A DNA stretch of 64,000 bases from NCBI RefSeq assembly GCF_051401765.1, contig NC_135073.1, positions 7,874,001 through 7,938,000 on the forward strand, given 5' to 3'. Positions 1 through 13,240 of this stretch are shown piece by piece (the stretch's first letter is position 1; every line of letters begins with the position of its first letter). The notes beneath the pieces were generated by a model. It saw only the letters and a list, made by a program, of their open reading frames with translations, ran no database searches and had not been told where the DNA came from. The stretch comes from Calliopsis andreniformis (Eukaryota; Arthropoda; Insecta; Hymenoptera; Andrenidae). A program made the position numbers and the translations under genes.

Positions 1-2931
1 CCATTAGTAATACAGTTTTGACAACTCTTCCTTATCTCCCAAAGGTAAACGTCTCAATTTGGTTTCTTTTCAATTCATACTGCGGTGACATGTAACGAAC
101 TTAGGCGACCTTAAAAAGGAGATTGAAAAGGACTCGCTGTTTGACATTTAAACTTCTTCCTCGTTCTTTTGTGATTTTCTTACGTAATCGTCTTTGCTCC
201 CATGATTAGCGCCCGTATGAATTGACGAGGACCATTACTTGGTAACGAGGTTCACTTTTACTAAAGGTATTTCACAAAATAGATTCTCTTGGTACAGAAA
301 CTAGAAAAGTGCTTACATTTTACAATTTAAAGCTTTATTTCATGGAGTTGAAGGTAGGAAACCATCGCGAATCACCTTTATTCTCTTATCTCAAAATTAA
401 AGTTCTTAAATTAATTTTCATGAAGGATATTGTATAATTAATTTAATGAAATATCTTAGATTTCTGATTTACATAAAAAAATCAAATTTCTATATTGAAT
501 AAAGGCGATAAATTAAAATTTGTAATAAAGATATAATTATTTGCAATGCTTTAACTGAATTAGTTACATTAGTGATACAAATGATAATACTATTTTGAAT
601 TTGATGCATGCTTATTTGAAAATTCGATTACTAATTTTCAAAATAAGAAACTGAGATAGGACTTAAATAGAAATACAATTCTCAGAAGAATATATATCTA
701 TTTAATGTAAATCTTCGACGAACATTTAAGGATACAGTGTTAGGAATACTCAACGAAGAAAAGTATTAATTTATTAGATAATGAAAGATTAATGATTAAA
801 TGACAGTTATATTATACAGTAAAATCAATTTACTTTATAATACGTTTTATATAAAATATGTATTTTTTCACGCGTACATTCACAATGCTTCACACAGTGA
901 AACTATTTACAATAATTCATTATCATCTAAAACAGAAATATTAGATATATTATTAAATGGAAGTAAGGAACACTCGATCTTGTCGAGAGAAGTTCATACG
1001 TGTCATAAAGAACCCTAAACTTGTGAAAACTATGTGAAAATCGAGTAAAAATAATCGAAATATACATATGTATAGAATGCTTTCTAATTGCAAGAAAAAA
1101 TCCAATCAATCATTGCACACAATTTCGTTATCTGCTTACTTATACGTATATGTTAATACACATTATTATCAAATTTCCTATATTTATTAATTTATGCTTG
1201 ACAGTTTATTCGAAAATAACGAATCCTTTCAATTAAAAAGGAATGAAGCCTTCATTTTTATTTTCATCAGTAGTTGCAAAACATATGAATGATCGCCTAA
1301 ACAAAAACCTATTCCAACAGCATTTAACCCAGACAACAATAGTCACCCCTTTAAATTTCCCATCCACATACTTTCATCATACCAATAGTATAATAATCAT
1401 TCCCTTCATTTCTCTCTTAAATGTAGGTAAATAAAATCCGACAAATCATTAACCATTTATCATTCCTCCGTGAAAAAAAAAGCAATCAATCACAAAATAC
1501 CGCGAAAATCACCCTCCACTGAAAAAGAGGCACAGCTTACGAAGAACGGAAACACTCACCGCGACAGGAAGGCAAAGGCACCAATCATGGTGCTTCGTGG
1601 CACGCAGATATTTCCAAAAACCATCACGCGTACGACGTGCGATTCAGTGCTATCATCGACGCACAGTAGAATTCATTTGCCTCGTTCAATTTCGCAAGAG
1701 TCGCGGCGGGTATGCGCAAGAACACGAAGTGGCAAACCTGAACTGAGACCGATCCTCGAACGAAAGTAAAACCCAAGTCTGGTCGGTCGGCTCAAAGAGT
1801 GGGGCCCGCAAAAGGATCACGCTGATGCACGTAGGGTGTCAACAATGCACCGCGTGCCAGTGTAAGACGTTTACTTAGAGACACGGGTAAAAGTGCATCG
1901 TCGCTTCTGCAGTTGGATTGGTATTATGAACGAGACCAAGGTTCACCTTTCATAGACTACGGTTTGCTCGTAGTCGCGGTTGGAAGTGCTGTTTCAAGGC
2001 TCCAAAGGTGCGTTCGCACTTTCGTATCGCGCACGACACGCTACCTGTGCTTACACCCTGCGCGTGTTCGGTCGCGACGTGCCTACCTCCATGATAATTG
2101 ACACTTACGGGCTTGACCGTAATGACGATCGTGGATTAAAATTCTTAGGAACGATACCGCGAACGAGCGACCACGCGATCACGTGTTTGCACGCCCACGA
2201 TCCCGCGAACGGGGGCATCCGCTAAAGGGTATTGCGTGTCACGTGTGTGCATTGCACCTGGCAAGAGTAATTAGAGAGGCTGATTTGGGAGATGCAATGA
2301 TTTTTAGTGGTCCCTGCATGGGATTGCATCTCGATAATGGAGTCGTACTTCAAACTTAACGTGAACGTAATTGTTGATATTAAATGTTTAAGCATGCGAA
2401 ACTGGAAAGAAGACGTTCAAAGATATAGACGAATATAGAAGAGAGAAAAAACTTCTTAGTAATTGTATTGACGTTTCGGAATGACCTAAATTAGCTATTA
2501 GCTCTTCTACTTATTGTTAGTTTTATCATCGTTTTAAACTTTTTATATTGGCGATATACAAAATGAGTGTTTCAATGCAAACTTTTGGTATAAAAAATTT
2601 ATTTGATAATTAATAGAAACTTTGATCTTCAGTTAAATAGTAATACTTACATGCCACATTGCATAATCATCATTTTAATTATGTCATCTTAAGAACTCAA
2701 CTTTGTGTCTTGGATCGAGGGTTTCTATACTACTTAAAAAAAAAAACTATGCATTCTTAGAGGCCTTGAGCACTTTTATTTTCGCTCCGTGTGCCACTGT
2801 GTACATTTTTTGATCTTCCACTATTCTCTTTTCTCATAGTAATTATTTATTTAAATTGTATTGAAATAATCTATAATCGCATCCTCGCATTAGCATGTTA
2901 ATGTTTATTGCTTAATTTACGGAAATCAGTT
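1..2931. other. Intergenic 3' flank of Prp3, no gene supported
   Basis: No gene can be supported here. Bases 1-1450 are AT-rich. Bases about 1500-2230 are a CpG-rich island with short overlapping open frames (62-99 codons) on the + strand. These resemble no protein I know, lack convincing splice sites, and overlap each other in different frames, as expected from GC-rich non-coding DNA. The island could be a regulatory region of a gene off the left edge; that is inference only. Bases 2240-2770 return to AT-rich sequence. Confidence 0.6.
2775..2909 (-). promoter_or_regulatory. Candidate poly(A) signals of Prp3
   Basis: Three AATAAA hexamers on the minus strand (TTTATT on +) follow the Prp3 stop codon, at 2904-2909, 2846-2851 and 2775-2780. 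The first lies only 22 bases past the stop, so the second or third would give a more usual 3' UTR. No transcript end can be assigned from sequence alone. Confidence 0.45.
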
Positions 2932-5347
2932 CTAAGAGCGAATATCGTCTGTGTTATCAAGAACCGCCCCGCTATAAGCTAAATCCCAATAATGTTCGAC
3001 TTGGTGCTTTTTAAAGTGCTCTCGAGCCATTTTCTCGATAGGACAAACTTTAAACTTGATTTCACCAAAATGACGTGTTTTACTGGTACCTTCCCATACA
3101 AGAACACACTTGTTCGGCACATCGTTGCCGTCGTTATCTTTTATTATGTCTTCTTCCCATTTGATGCGATGCATCATTAATTGTTTGTATTTACTTAATT
3201 GTTTTGCTCCTCCTTCTACAACAACAACATTGCAATCTCGGAAAAGCATTACACAGCCTGTGAGATACAGCTGTTTCGCATTCGTTTCCACTTTAAACTT
3301 CTTTGAAGCATTATTTAACAGCTCGCGTATTCTGTAAAGACAATATTAAACATTATATGAAATAAGTTTACAAACGACACTAACGACAATAATTTTTGTA
3401 ACTAACCTATAAACAGCTACATGTACCCCAAGCGTAGTATCCTCCTTAAGTTTCCTTGCTTTCTTTTCACGTCGTTGATCTGCCGTGAGCCTTCGAGCTG
3501 CATTAGCATCCTCGTGTGCCTTTAATCTCTTAGCCATTTGTTGTCGAACGTGAGCTTCTATTTTCGTAGGATCCTGTACCGCTTCTGTACCTAATACTCT
3601 CATGAGATTTGAAATTCGCAATTTTGGTTCTGGCGGAGGTTCAAGACCCAATCGAATTTTTTCTTGTTCTTCCTTCCATGCTTCTCGCCTATTTTGTCTG
3701 CGTAATTTTTTGCGTTCTTTCTTTGTTAAGAATACAGGCATATAAATGGGTTTCAATGGGTCAGCTGAAATAATAAAAAGAAAGTCTTAACTGAAGTTTA
3801 GTACTTATATATAAGAAATTCACGCATTATATATAGAGAAATACGTACTAGGTGGTCTCATTTGCGTGGGATGTTCTACTAAATTAGTAATCGTAGAATT
3901 TTTAATTGCCGTTTGTTCATCTTCATTCGGATATCCACCTGTTAAAATGACTGAGTCCCACCACTCTACATTAGGCACATCTTCGCTAAGAGCTTCTGTT
4001 TTCGGCGCTATAAGCGCTAGTTTAGTAGCCGAGCTTATACCAGTTTTCCTAGCAATTTGACTAATTTCATTCTGTAACTTTTCTAGCTGAGCCTTCATAC
4101 GAATTCTTTCCGCTAACTGTTGAAACTTTCCTGGCTCATGGAACTTTAATGTACGTTTACCACGCACCGCTGGTTTAACACCTATTCTGGTATCGAAAAA
4201 GTGAGTGTCTTGAATTTCTTCTGGGCCTTTGGACTCTTGTAACTGCGCCTTGAACTCCTCTCGTTTCTTTGCTCGAATATTAGCTTTCAGCGTTGGCACC
4301 ACTTGGGTCAGCTGCACTTCCTTGCCTGTTATGTCCACAGTTCTTCCAGACTCATCCAAGATCAATGGAGTTGGTTTGTCAGGAACACTGACGTTACCCA
4401 GTAATCCTGAACTTAGTTTACTTCTAATTTGAGCTTGTAAAGCAGCAAGTTTTCGTGCTTTGTCTGAATCTGTTTTGCTTAATAAGCCTTGGTTATACAT
4501 GCTTCCTACTGTAGGTAACGAATCCCGTGTTTTAAGTAGTGGTTTTACAGGTGTTACCTCTTCCTGTTTTATAGCTTTTAGTGCCCTTTTCCTTTCCTCG
4601 ATCTCTCTTTGGGCATTAGCCATCATTTGTCGTATCTACATAAAATAAATTATTATGAGTACAAACAGGATAATTATATATCCATATATAAATATTTACA
4701 TGTGCAAACTCAATACCTTATCTGCAGATAATTGTGCTTCAGTAGTTTTTTCATTTTTTATGTCATCGTCTCTAAACCTAGGTTTCTTAGCATCTTTATC
4801 CTTGTCTTTATCTTCCACATGGTTTCTCTTTTTACTTTTTTGTGCTGCTTTAGCATCATCGTATATTGCAAATATTTTTTCAGTTAACTTGCTTGCCTTT
4901 TTGTCTTCTAGTAATGCAGACAATTTATCTATAACAGACAAGAAAATATTTAGTACTATATTTGATGCTACATTAATTTTATATGAGAAAGTTTCGAATG
5001 TGTACTTTATATTATAGCAATAACTATGGAATGAAGGGATTCATTTTTCTTAATAAATTAATGTACAAAGTTACACTTTATATGCTTGCTAGTATGTACA
5101 AATAATACTATATTATTGTATTTCAAAACAATCATATCTATAATTATAATATAAAAAAAAATGATTAATGAATTAATCTTGTTTTATACTATTACTAACC
5201 TGCTGTTTTACGTTTATCGTAGCCAGAAGTGATACAATTGACAGCCGTGGTAACGATAGCAGGTTCCCCAAAACCAAGGAATTTGTGAACCGCCTTTTCG
5301 ATTTGCGGTTTCATCTCATCTATTTCTTTCCTCGTTAAATACGCCAT
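2932..5347 (-). CDS. Prp3: U4/U6 small nuclear ribonucleoprotein Prp3, complete, five exons
   Basis: Exons on the minus strand, 5' to 3': 5347-5200, 4928-4717, 4635-3849, 3764-3407, 3331-2932. They total 1905 bases, giving 634 codons plus a TAG stop. All four introns (271, 81, 84 and 75 bp) start GT and end AG, and codons split across junctions resolve to sensible residues (for example AG|A gives R before IRELL). The start ATG at 5347 opens a PWI domain (about residues 1-75; [18 protein letters not shown], then [10 protein letters not shown]). A charged Lys/Asp linker follows, then the PRP3 domain, in which [46 protein letters not shown] and [19 protein letters not shown] match human PRPF3. 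The C-terminal DUF1115 domain (about residues 505-625) contains [20 protein letters not shown] and [17 protein letters not shown]. The human protein is 683 residues, so this copy is full length with a shorter linker. Known family role: with Prp4 it holds the U4/U6 di-snRNP in the nuclear U4/U6.U5 tri-snRNP before spliceosome activation. No frameshift or missing block is visible. Confidence 0.96.
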
Positions 5348-5560
5348 TTTTCTAATTCTATTGTGAAGAACAAATTTATTTAAAAACCCGTCAATTCAAC
5401 AGAAACTTCTTTACTTTGCAACATAACCTCTACAACTTATGAGGTTAAGTATTGCATCTTCGTCGCACTTCTGTTTAGGTACAGCAATTTTATATCCCAC
5501 AAAGTAACAAGCATACATTTACTTTATGCAGCATTGTCATGGCATTTTTTATAGTAGAAT
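5348..5560 (-). promoter_or_regulatory. Presumed 5' UTR and promoter region of Prp3
   Basis: The sequence immediately upstream of the Prp3 ATG has no TATA box that I would trust. A small hairpin, TAACCTC (5424-5430) and GAGGTTA (5441-5447) around a 10-base loop, sits about 80-100 bases upstream of the start. Assignment as promoter rests on position only. Confidence 0.35.
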
Positions 5561-7202
5561 ATTTGCTTTCAAATTAAACATTGCAAACATAATTCAACAC
5601 CGATATCACATTGCAAAACTGTAATTGTATATCGGTTATCAAATATGTTTAGTTATTTACTAGATTTTTCGGTGAAATCAGTATTACCAACAGTGTCATA
5701 GTTCTCTGTTAGTGTAACTAGTTCGAACGTAGGGGAAAACGTCGTGAAATTCCTAGGAACTAGTAAGTTTCTCGTGGTAACTATTACTAGATGGCGGGAT
5801 TTTTAAAAATTTTAGATGGCAATATTTAAAGATAAAGGTAAAAAATATTATTATTTGATTATACTGTTTTCTTAATAAGCTTGTAAATACTTAACGTAAA
5901 ATGAATTAATTTATTTCGTTTCTATCTTTTTATTTCAATGAAATTTTCGTTTTCCATACAATTACTTCCTTTTAAATAAAACACACACCTTAATTTAGAC
6001 TACAATTAGTTCTGCATTAATTCATACAGTACAGTATTAACTACTTAACTTACTTCTACTTCTTCTGTTTAGTGCAATAAGGAAATGCGATAGAAAATAC
6101 TTTGAATAATACACATGTATTGATAAAGAACAAGTAGCAAGTAAATTAAACATAATTATTCATATTTGTCTCTTTTCATAAGTAGTATTAAAGTGAAAGT
6201 TATCATAAATGCTATCTTGCCGCAAAATGTTATACTTGTTACAAAAATAAATTAAAATCAAGTAGGACCATTCAAAAAGAATTGTCAATTTATTCTTCGA
6301 AAACTATATTCACATATTCTAAGCAGATGTACTCTAGAAACGTTTAAGATGAGAATAAGGTTTTTTCCCCATTTATTTCATTTAATTAATAATAGCACAA
6401 TGTGTAATAATTGTTGCAATGTACGAGCCTTTTGAAATGGACAAATGTTCTTGCGCAAACTTCTGAAAGTAGCTCTTTAAACACTGGGCATCTGTTGCTG
6501 CGAAGCACGACAGAAATTCCTGAGAGGTCACCCGCACGTAATAAATCTAGATTTGCGTAAAGTTTTGCGATAGTAACTTTAGATGAAGGCAGCGATATAA
6601 ATCCACAAAGTAGCGCAAGTGAATGATGATCCTAAAAAATCCGTGGCTTTACACGTCCATTTCGTTGCAGCGCACCATTTTGTGTCTCATGTTTGCATGT
6701 GCATATATGTATGTATACATTTCGTAAATATTTTCTCACACAATAGACTTTCAAGCACGTATAAAAAGTATTCGAAAATATTCTATGATCTGCAATAGTT
6801 TATAAGTAAAATTTTTTGACAATATCATGCAAAAATTTATCTATTTGTTTATTAGAAGGATTTCATTATTTACTAAATTATTATTAGAATTTTATTTAGT
6901 TAAATTTATGATTTGTAAAAATTATTTAGTGAAATATGTTTTGTGGCTGAAGAGTCCTATATTTGTAGTCCTATAGCATAATTAAAAAAACTTATTAGGT
7001 ACTTATCATAATTTAAGATTCATCTGGAGATCTAAAAAAGTCACTAATCACGCGATGAAGTTAATAAATTTTACAAATAACAGGGTTAGACTTTTGAGAG
7101 GTTCATATTTCGAGTCATAATTATCACAGTAGATCTTATCCGCGTCTTGAACGCGTTAACATTAGGAATTGGAATTGGAATTGGTAATACATTCGAGTCC
7201 AA

Positions 7203-7228
7203 TGACCCACCCATTGGGTCAAAGGTTA
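7203..7228 (+). promoter_or_regulatory. Nuclear-receptor-like half-site cluster (DR1 plus inverted half-site)
   Basis: TGACCCA (7203-7209) and TGGGTCA (7215-7221) form a perfect 7-base inverted repeat around CCCAT. The right half continues as GGGTCA-A-AGGTTA (7216-7228), a direct repeat with 1-base spacing close to the AGGTCA half-site consensus used by HNF4/USP-type receptors. This is a motif match only; single matches occur by chance. Confidence 0.25.
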
Positions 7229-8457
7229 GCTCTCTTCATTAGCCAATGACACAACATATGAGCCATATTTATGCCGAAAGGTCTGTTGGCAAAATATACT
7301 GGTCTCGAATGTGTTACAAGGAACTTTTTAGTTGATGCAAGTTTTAGCTCAAATTATTTGCTTTTCGCGAGTGTGATTAATAAGTTTTTAATAAGTTTCT
7401 GTAACCAGTTAAGAACTTAATGCTAATCCTATATTATAATTCAAACCCAATAACATTCAGACAGGAAATAGAAAAGTATTGCGTTGCAGTTAAGCTAGCA
7501 ATAAATCATGCTAAGTTCTAGAGGAGTTCGATAAGACATGCTATACAGCTGTACTTGTTAGAATGAAATATATGAAGGTGTAAGGGACGAAAGGAGCTGC
7601 GGGGATAGCGAAATAGCAGTGGACCGATAACCGCAAATGAGAATGGTAGAGGGAACTACGCTGTTCTACGCTTCCCTGGTGACCGATGAGGCCAATTCTG
7701 CCAACCACATTTGCTTCGTTTGAAGCTGTTGTTCAGGACTTTTCTGTTAATTGAAAACGAAGAAATTAGAATACCCTCCTCCGTCCGGTTATCTTAGGCC
7801 ACCGACGAGTTTCAGCTTTGCAAAAACTTCGCCTGTATTGTGGACAAGTGCCCCGAGAAATTGAGTTACGTTGACAAAGAAATACATTGACTAAACCACT
7901 TTAAATGTTTGAATGGGCTTAAGGAAGTCCGCCTGGTTCGAACTGTATAAAGAGGATTGATAACTTCAGCTGAAAGCCCGTCCAGTTTTTACGGTAGTAT
8001 CTTCTGCCACGAGGCTTTCTGCTAGCAGCAAATGCTAATTAAATTACTTCAGATAAAAATGTAGCTGTTGCAAGATATAGCGAAAATATTATATTACCAT
8101 GAAAATAGTTACTGCAATATTGGGCTGGGAGTTAATTAAGGTTTATCACGGGTTTTGCAAACATTTTTTTATTTCTTTGTAGTTTTATAAATATCTATTT
8201 TATAGCTTCAGTACATACAATATCACTAGAGAAATACAGAAAGGTTGTTTTTTAATTAATTTTAACAATTTGAAATTTGAAATGTTTGAAATTAGTTCTG
8301 AAATAAAGAATGGGATTGGAAGAAGTATAAATATTTATTGTAATGAAAAATTCGAAATTCTATCTATTCCGAAATTTTAAACATTTTAAATCTACCTGAT
8401 TTAATGTGATTTGAAGTAATGTATTAATAGGTAAAGTAAAGTTGATGACAGGACATG

Positions 8458-8800
8458 TGCTAAAAATACTGATCTTCAACGAATGCAGCATTTTCACCTG
8501 AGTGTTGTTACTAGTGGATGTTAAAAAGTATTAAGAGGTATTATAGATATTAAGGGCTGTTGAAAAGTGGTAAGAGGTCTTAAAGCTTGATAAAGTTGAT
8601 ACTGTACCTATGTGTAAATACTGATATTTAACAAACACAACATTTTCACATCAGTGTAGGTATCAATGGATGTTAAAAGGTGTTAAGGACTGTTACAAGG
8701 TATTAAAAAGTCTTAAAAGATGAAAAATTCGTAATGCTGCATGCGTTAAAAATATTCATCCTTAACAGACACAGCATTTTCATCTACATGTGCTCTGCAA
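8458..8800. repeat. Degenerate tandem repeat, about 2.3 copies of a 135-150 bp unit
   Basis: Three related segments begin at 8469 (CTGATCTTCAACGAATGCAG), 8621 (CTGATATTTAACAAACACAA) and 8755 (TTCATCCTTAACAGACACAG). Each continues into CATTTTCA-like sequence, and the first two share GGATGTTAAAAAG/GGATGTTAAAAGG further on. Spacing is 152 then 134 bases. The spacers are rich in TTAAAAGGTRTTAA-like words, so the unit may itself derive from a shorter repeat. Confidence 0.6.
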
Positions 8801-10011
8801 ATGAAAATGATAATTTTATCATTACAAACTTTGCATTTTCTAAGTTCTTTAAAACAGAGCAGTGGTAAAGTACATGTGTACACGCATTTAACGACGATAA
8901 AAAATAGGATTTCGAACATTACACAGACGTCGTTCTCGAAGGATTAAATACGTCAAAGTCGATGAAAATATAGAACGACCTCCCATCTATTCTTTTTCTT
9001 TTTCCCCGCCCTTTTACGTCACAGTTTACAGGAACATCGTTGTACTTCATACTATGGCCCAACGTAACAAATTTCTTAATCATAAGAAGCGTCAAATGCT
9101 GCGAGACAAATATCGAACGCTATCCACGTTAGTGTCTCCTACGTGAACGAGTTAATCCTCCGTTGATCACACAACAGGATCACAGAACCGAAATTACCAA
9201 TTACCCCCTGTTTCGCGGCATACATACCGAAAAAGCTTTCCCATCGAATTTCATTTGTAATTTATCTCGGTAACTGGGTTTCCCCTGTGTCGTCAGGCCC
9301 CCTGGAAAGCACACATTCGAGTCGCGTACCGATATCGACGCACTGGCGGCGCGTTCGTGAAAACGGCTGGGCACTTGCACGCATACCGTCACGTTATACC
9401 GTGTTCCACCTCTAATATTCAGTCAGTACGTATCGGACCAGTCGTGTTTCTTCGTAAATTTAACGATTTTACCGGCAGACGTGGGCACGTCCCGAAATGA
9501 TGTACGGCCCGCTCGTATGACTCGGCAGCTAATGCTTTAATATGCGCAAAGGGTGCCATGCCCGTGTCACGCGGATTACCGCTAATTGTAGTTTATGCTT
9601 TATACTATGCTATTCTCTTGTACGCCCCAACCGTCCGTTGGGCATTCAATATGTACAGACCCCGTTGTTTACCTGTATTCGTGAACACACGCCCCCATGG
9701 GTATATATCCGCATAACAATTTGTATTTGCGCGCGGTTCAGCCGCGCGCTTTACGCGCGTCTACAGTTTGTACAAGTTGCTCGCTTCCAAGTACAAATGT
9801 TATCATTTCGGAAAATACGCGAAGACGCGGGGGAATGTTATCGGGGAAACGACCGACGGCGGGATCGTAAATGGAATAAGTTTCTTCTTCCGATTTCCTT
9901 CGCCACTGGAAATAGTTTTTGGCCGTTGTTCTCCCCATTCGTTTTTATTTTGTTCAAATTCGATGGGGCGTTGGAGAAAGGATCCAGCCCTTTCGCAAGG
10001 CGGGTATGGTG

Positions 10012-10130
10012 ATATACAGCGTGTTTCCAAACATGTGGGACATTTTTGGAGATTCTAGACATGAAGGCAATGGAAGAAGTTCATATGCATCTATGTCTGA
10101 AAAACCTTAATTTTTTAGTTATATGCTATT
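10012..10130 (+). mobile_element. Possible end of an interspersed repeat
   Basis: The stretch starts TATACAGCGTGTTTCCAAAC, which resembles the ACAGGGTG-type ends of dispersed elements in insect genomes, and sits abruptly at the right edge of a GC-rich patch. I could not find a matching inverted end or a target-site duplication. The call rests on resemblance only. Confidence 0.25.
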
Positions 10131-12279
10131 TTATATTGCATACGATGTGATACTTTCTTTAAGATCTATGATTGTGTGCTACTCATTTAAGGGCCTGGAA
10201 TATCCCTGGGCCTAGTAGGGCCTTAAAGAAGATAGCATACTTTTGATTAGAATAAACGGAGTAGAGTGTTGATCAGATTAAATGTTCATGTACATCGACT
10301 ATCACGATGATCTGCAATTTACATTTCGTAATATACCTTGATACGTCAAGTAGGCAACGTTTGTATAGAGAATGTCAATCGGAGTTAATTATCGTGGCGA
10401 TCGTGTGCAAGAAGATTGTGAATAATAGTAAGTGGTACAAGGAATTCGTGTCTTCTAAGCGATTTACGCGTCGTAGTTCCATTATCGTAAAGATTCTTTC
10501 TAGATTAGAAATATTGTGTAATTCTGTATGATTATTGGACATTTGAAATGTAGTCTCTGTATTGTGGATGAGTATTGTTAATTACTATTTGGTAATATCT
10601 TGCGCATTATTTTATCAATACTTTAACGATTATAATGAATCATTATTATTATTAATGATAATGAAATGTTTGTTGGCATCACCAGGTTCTTAAATGCATT
10701 ATAAAATTTATGACATTTTATTAATAATGTTACAGAATTTCATACATTTTTGAAGATATAATTTTAGTAGTATTAATATCTTTGTCACATTTAGCATTTT
10801 ATTATCCTAATATAATTTTAATGTGTTAAGAATGTTGCCGACATGTTTAACACCATTATAATTTGAAATTTAGAGTGCAAGAGATGCTAAATGTTCAGAC
10901 AGGGTTCAGTTAAGGTAATGCTACTGTCACGTCAAGATTATGTCAATGTCTTGACTCAAGGAAAACGTAATTACAGCTGTCACTAAGCTTAAAAGCACGT
11001 ATGCTAAATAATTGAGCTATGTAGACGTGATACTATGAAATTTAGATCAACACTCTCTACTTCCAACTGAAATTTTAACGAGAACCTCTGCAAATTTTTC
11101 GTTCAAATTAGAAAATTAAAATTCAATTAGTTCCTACGATTTTTTACTCTGATAAAAACTTTCTACTACTGAAAGTTTTCTCCTACTTAAAAATTCCATC
11201 TTCTTTAATCGATTCGTTATCTACCAAAGCGTTCCTGTAATGATTAGCAAAAAATACATTCAGTGGGTTGGCCTTAAAAAAATATCGTTGACGAACCACT
11301 CAAGTCTATCTACCTCCGAAACCTTTTCACGTAGATATAGATTTCCTACTGATTTCGTTTGTCAGCAACTTTGGAATTGCGATCCATAAGTCCATTTCTG
11401 AAGGCGACTTCATTTGATTTTCAACGTAAAAGGGTAGAAGTATTATTTGATTCATTTTAATGAGTACTTTTCAAATAGAGTTAGGGATATCCCCAAAGAG
11501 AATCAGAACCTATCAATACGACAAGTAGAATATAAAATTCATAAAATCTATATTTATTTTATACATACAAAGTGTTTTGCATTACTGATATTTAAATAAG
11601 TACTTCTCAATAATCACTGTACTTAAGTATCAAAGGTCTTTATATCACTTCTTGTAGGTAGTTAAAAATATACAGAATAACAGAAGTACATACATATTGG
11701 TAGTTGGTAGTTCTAGTGTTAAGCGTACCTATATCCTTCTCCAATTCTCGTGCTTGTCTACGGATAAACGGGTTTATACACGTGAACTCTTGGAGGATAT
11801 ATTTCCTTCTCTTGGCAGCAACTCTCGCATACAACGGGTCAACGATTTAACGTCCGTTCGTTGGCGATTTATTCGTTCAGTTCCCAATTTCGAGATGATG
11901 CAGGGTGATGGTTGATATTACCACCTCTCCACCCATTTTCGATACTGTCTAACAGTGAGAACCTACACACATTTTTCCCTTTCCACCAGGCCATATAAGG
12001 AATGACAATGTCTTGCTTAATAGGAGCAGACATTTGATTGATTGAGCGAAAGAGATATGGAAGAACTTTGTAGTGCTTCCACTAGTAGCCTCTCGTTTTT
12101 ACTTCGCAACAGTAAATTTTTCCTTTTGATGCATTCTTTTGTTACGTTTGTTGATTTCACTGAAGTCGGAGGCAACCAGGTATATAGTACGGTGAAGGAC
12201 ACTTCTCGTGCTTTTCCTCTCTTCACGTCGTCACGCGTGAGCACACGCATTACAATGTACATACCATTTGTTCGAGTCT

Positions 12280-13240
12280 TTATTACTCATAAGTCTACTT
12301 TACACTGTTCTAGACTGACCTACTCTTCTATACTGCCCCACGTTACACGTAACACTACTGTACGCTATTCTATAGAATGTCCTATACTGTTCTACATGAG
12401 ATACAAAACCACACTGTATGTATACAGATTACATAATTGTAAAATATTCTACATTACTCGTCATTATATACTACATTACTATACGCTATACACATTGCTA
12501 TAGAATCTACGCTACATTATTCTACACTACATTGTTACAAATGCTCCTCCCAAAAATGCAACAAAGTTGCAAATCCAATTTTGGACGACCTAAAAATGGC
12601 GACTCTACTGAGGCAACAGCGAGTAACGTTTTGTCGCTTCTTGTTAGTGTATGTTCCAAAAGGTTTCCAACCAACTGTAACTTATGGAAACTTTTTGTCT
12701 ACACTGGAGCAACACAATCTAAGGAATATTTGGGTTTTGTAGGTTACATTTGTTGCCTACAAATTGTCCATAGATATACCTCTGTATAAACCGCGTTCAT
12801 TCCAGCGGCTACAAAATCGGGCAATAAAGCGTACAGACTGAAGAAACATTTGTTTGTATTGCGAATGAAAATCGTACTAGATGGAGACAAGCAACAAGCG
12901 ATGATATTGTTACCAATAACAGAAACATGAAGTTATGACCACCAGCGGCAATTATTTCAAGAAATATGGAACGGCAACAAAATGTTACTTGTTGTTGCCT
13001 CAGTGGAGCTGCACCTTAAGGGTTAATTTTATGTGCATCAATATTGACTTCTAGAATATAGGTTGAACTTTGTTGCGCTGCAGTGGAAATGCATTTAAAA
13101 CAATATTGCAACGCCATTGAACCTTGAAAATAGTAATGCCAATATTGTGTTTAACAATGTGTGAAATATTGTAGCATAATGTAGAATACTGTAGTGAAGT
13201 CTAGTGTATAGTGTAAAACAGTGTAGAATAGCGTTCACGT
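12280..13240. repeat. Large imperfect inverted repeat (foldback), about 960 bp
   Basis: The outer arms are low-complexity runs of a degenerate TACACTATTCTA-like unit: + sense at about 12285-12535, and its reverse complement (TAGAATACTGTAGTG-like) at about 13150-13235. Inside them, CTGAGGCAACAGCGAGTAAC near 12607 matches the reverse complement of GTTACTTGTTGTTGCCTCAG near 12983-13002. GCAACAAAGTT near 12558 likewise pairs with AACTTTGTTGC near 13065-13075. The order of blocks is mirrored about a centre near 12.8 kb. No coding capacity is apparent. Confidence 0.6.
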
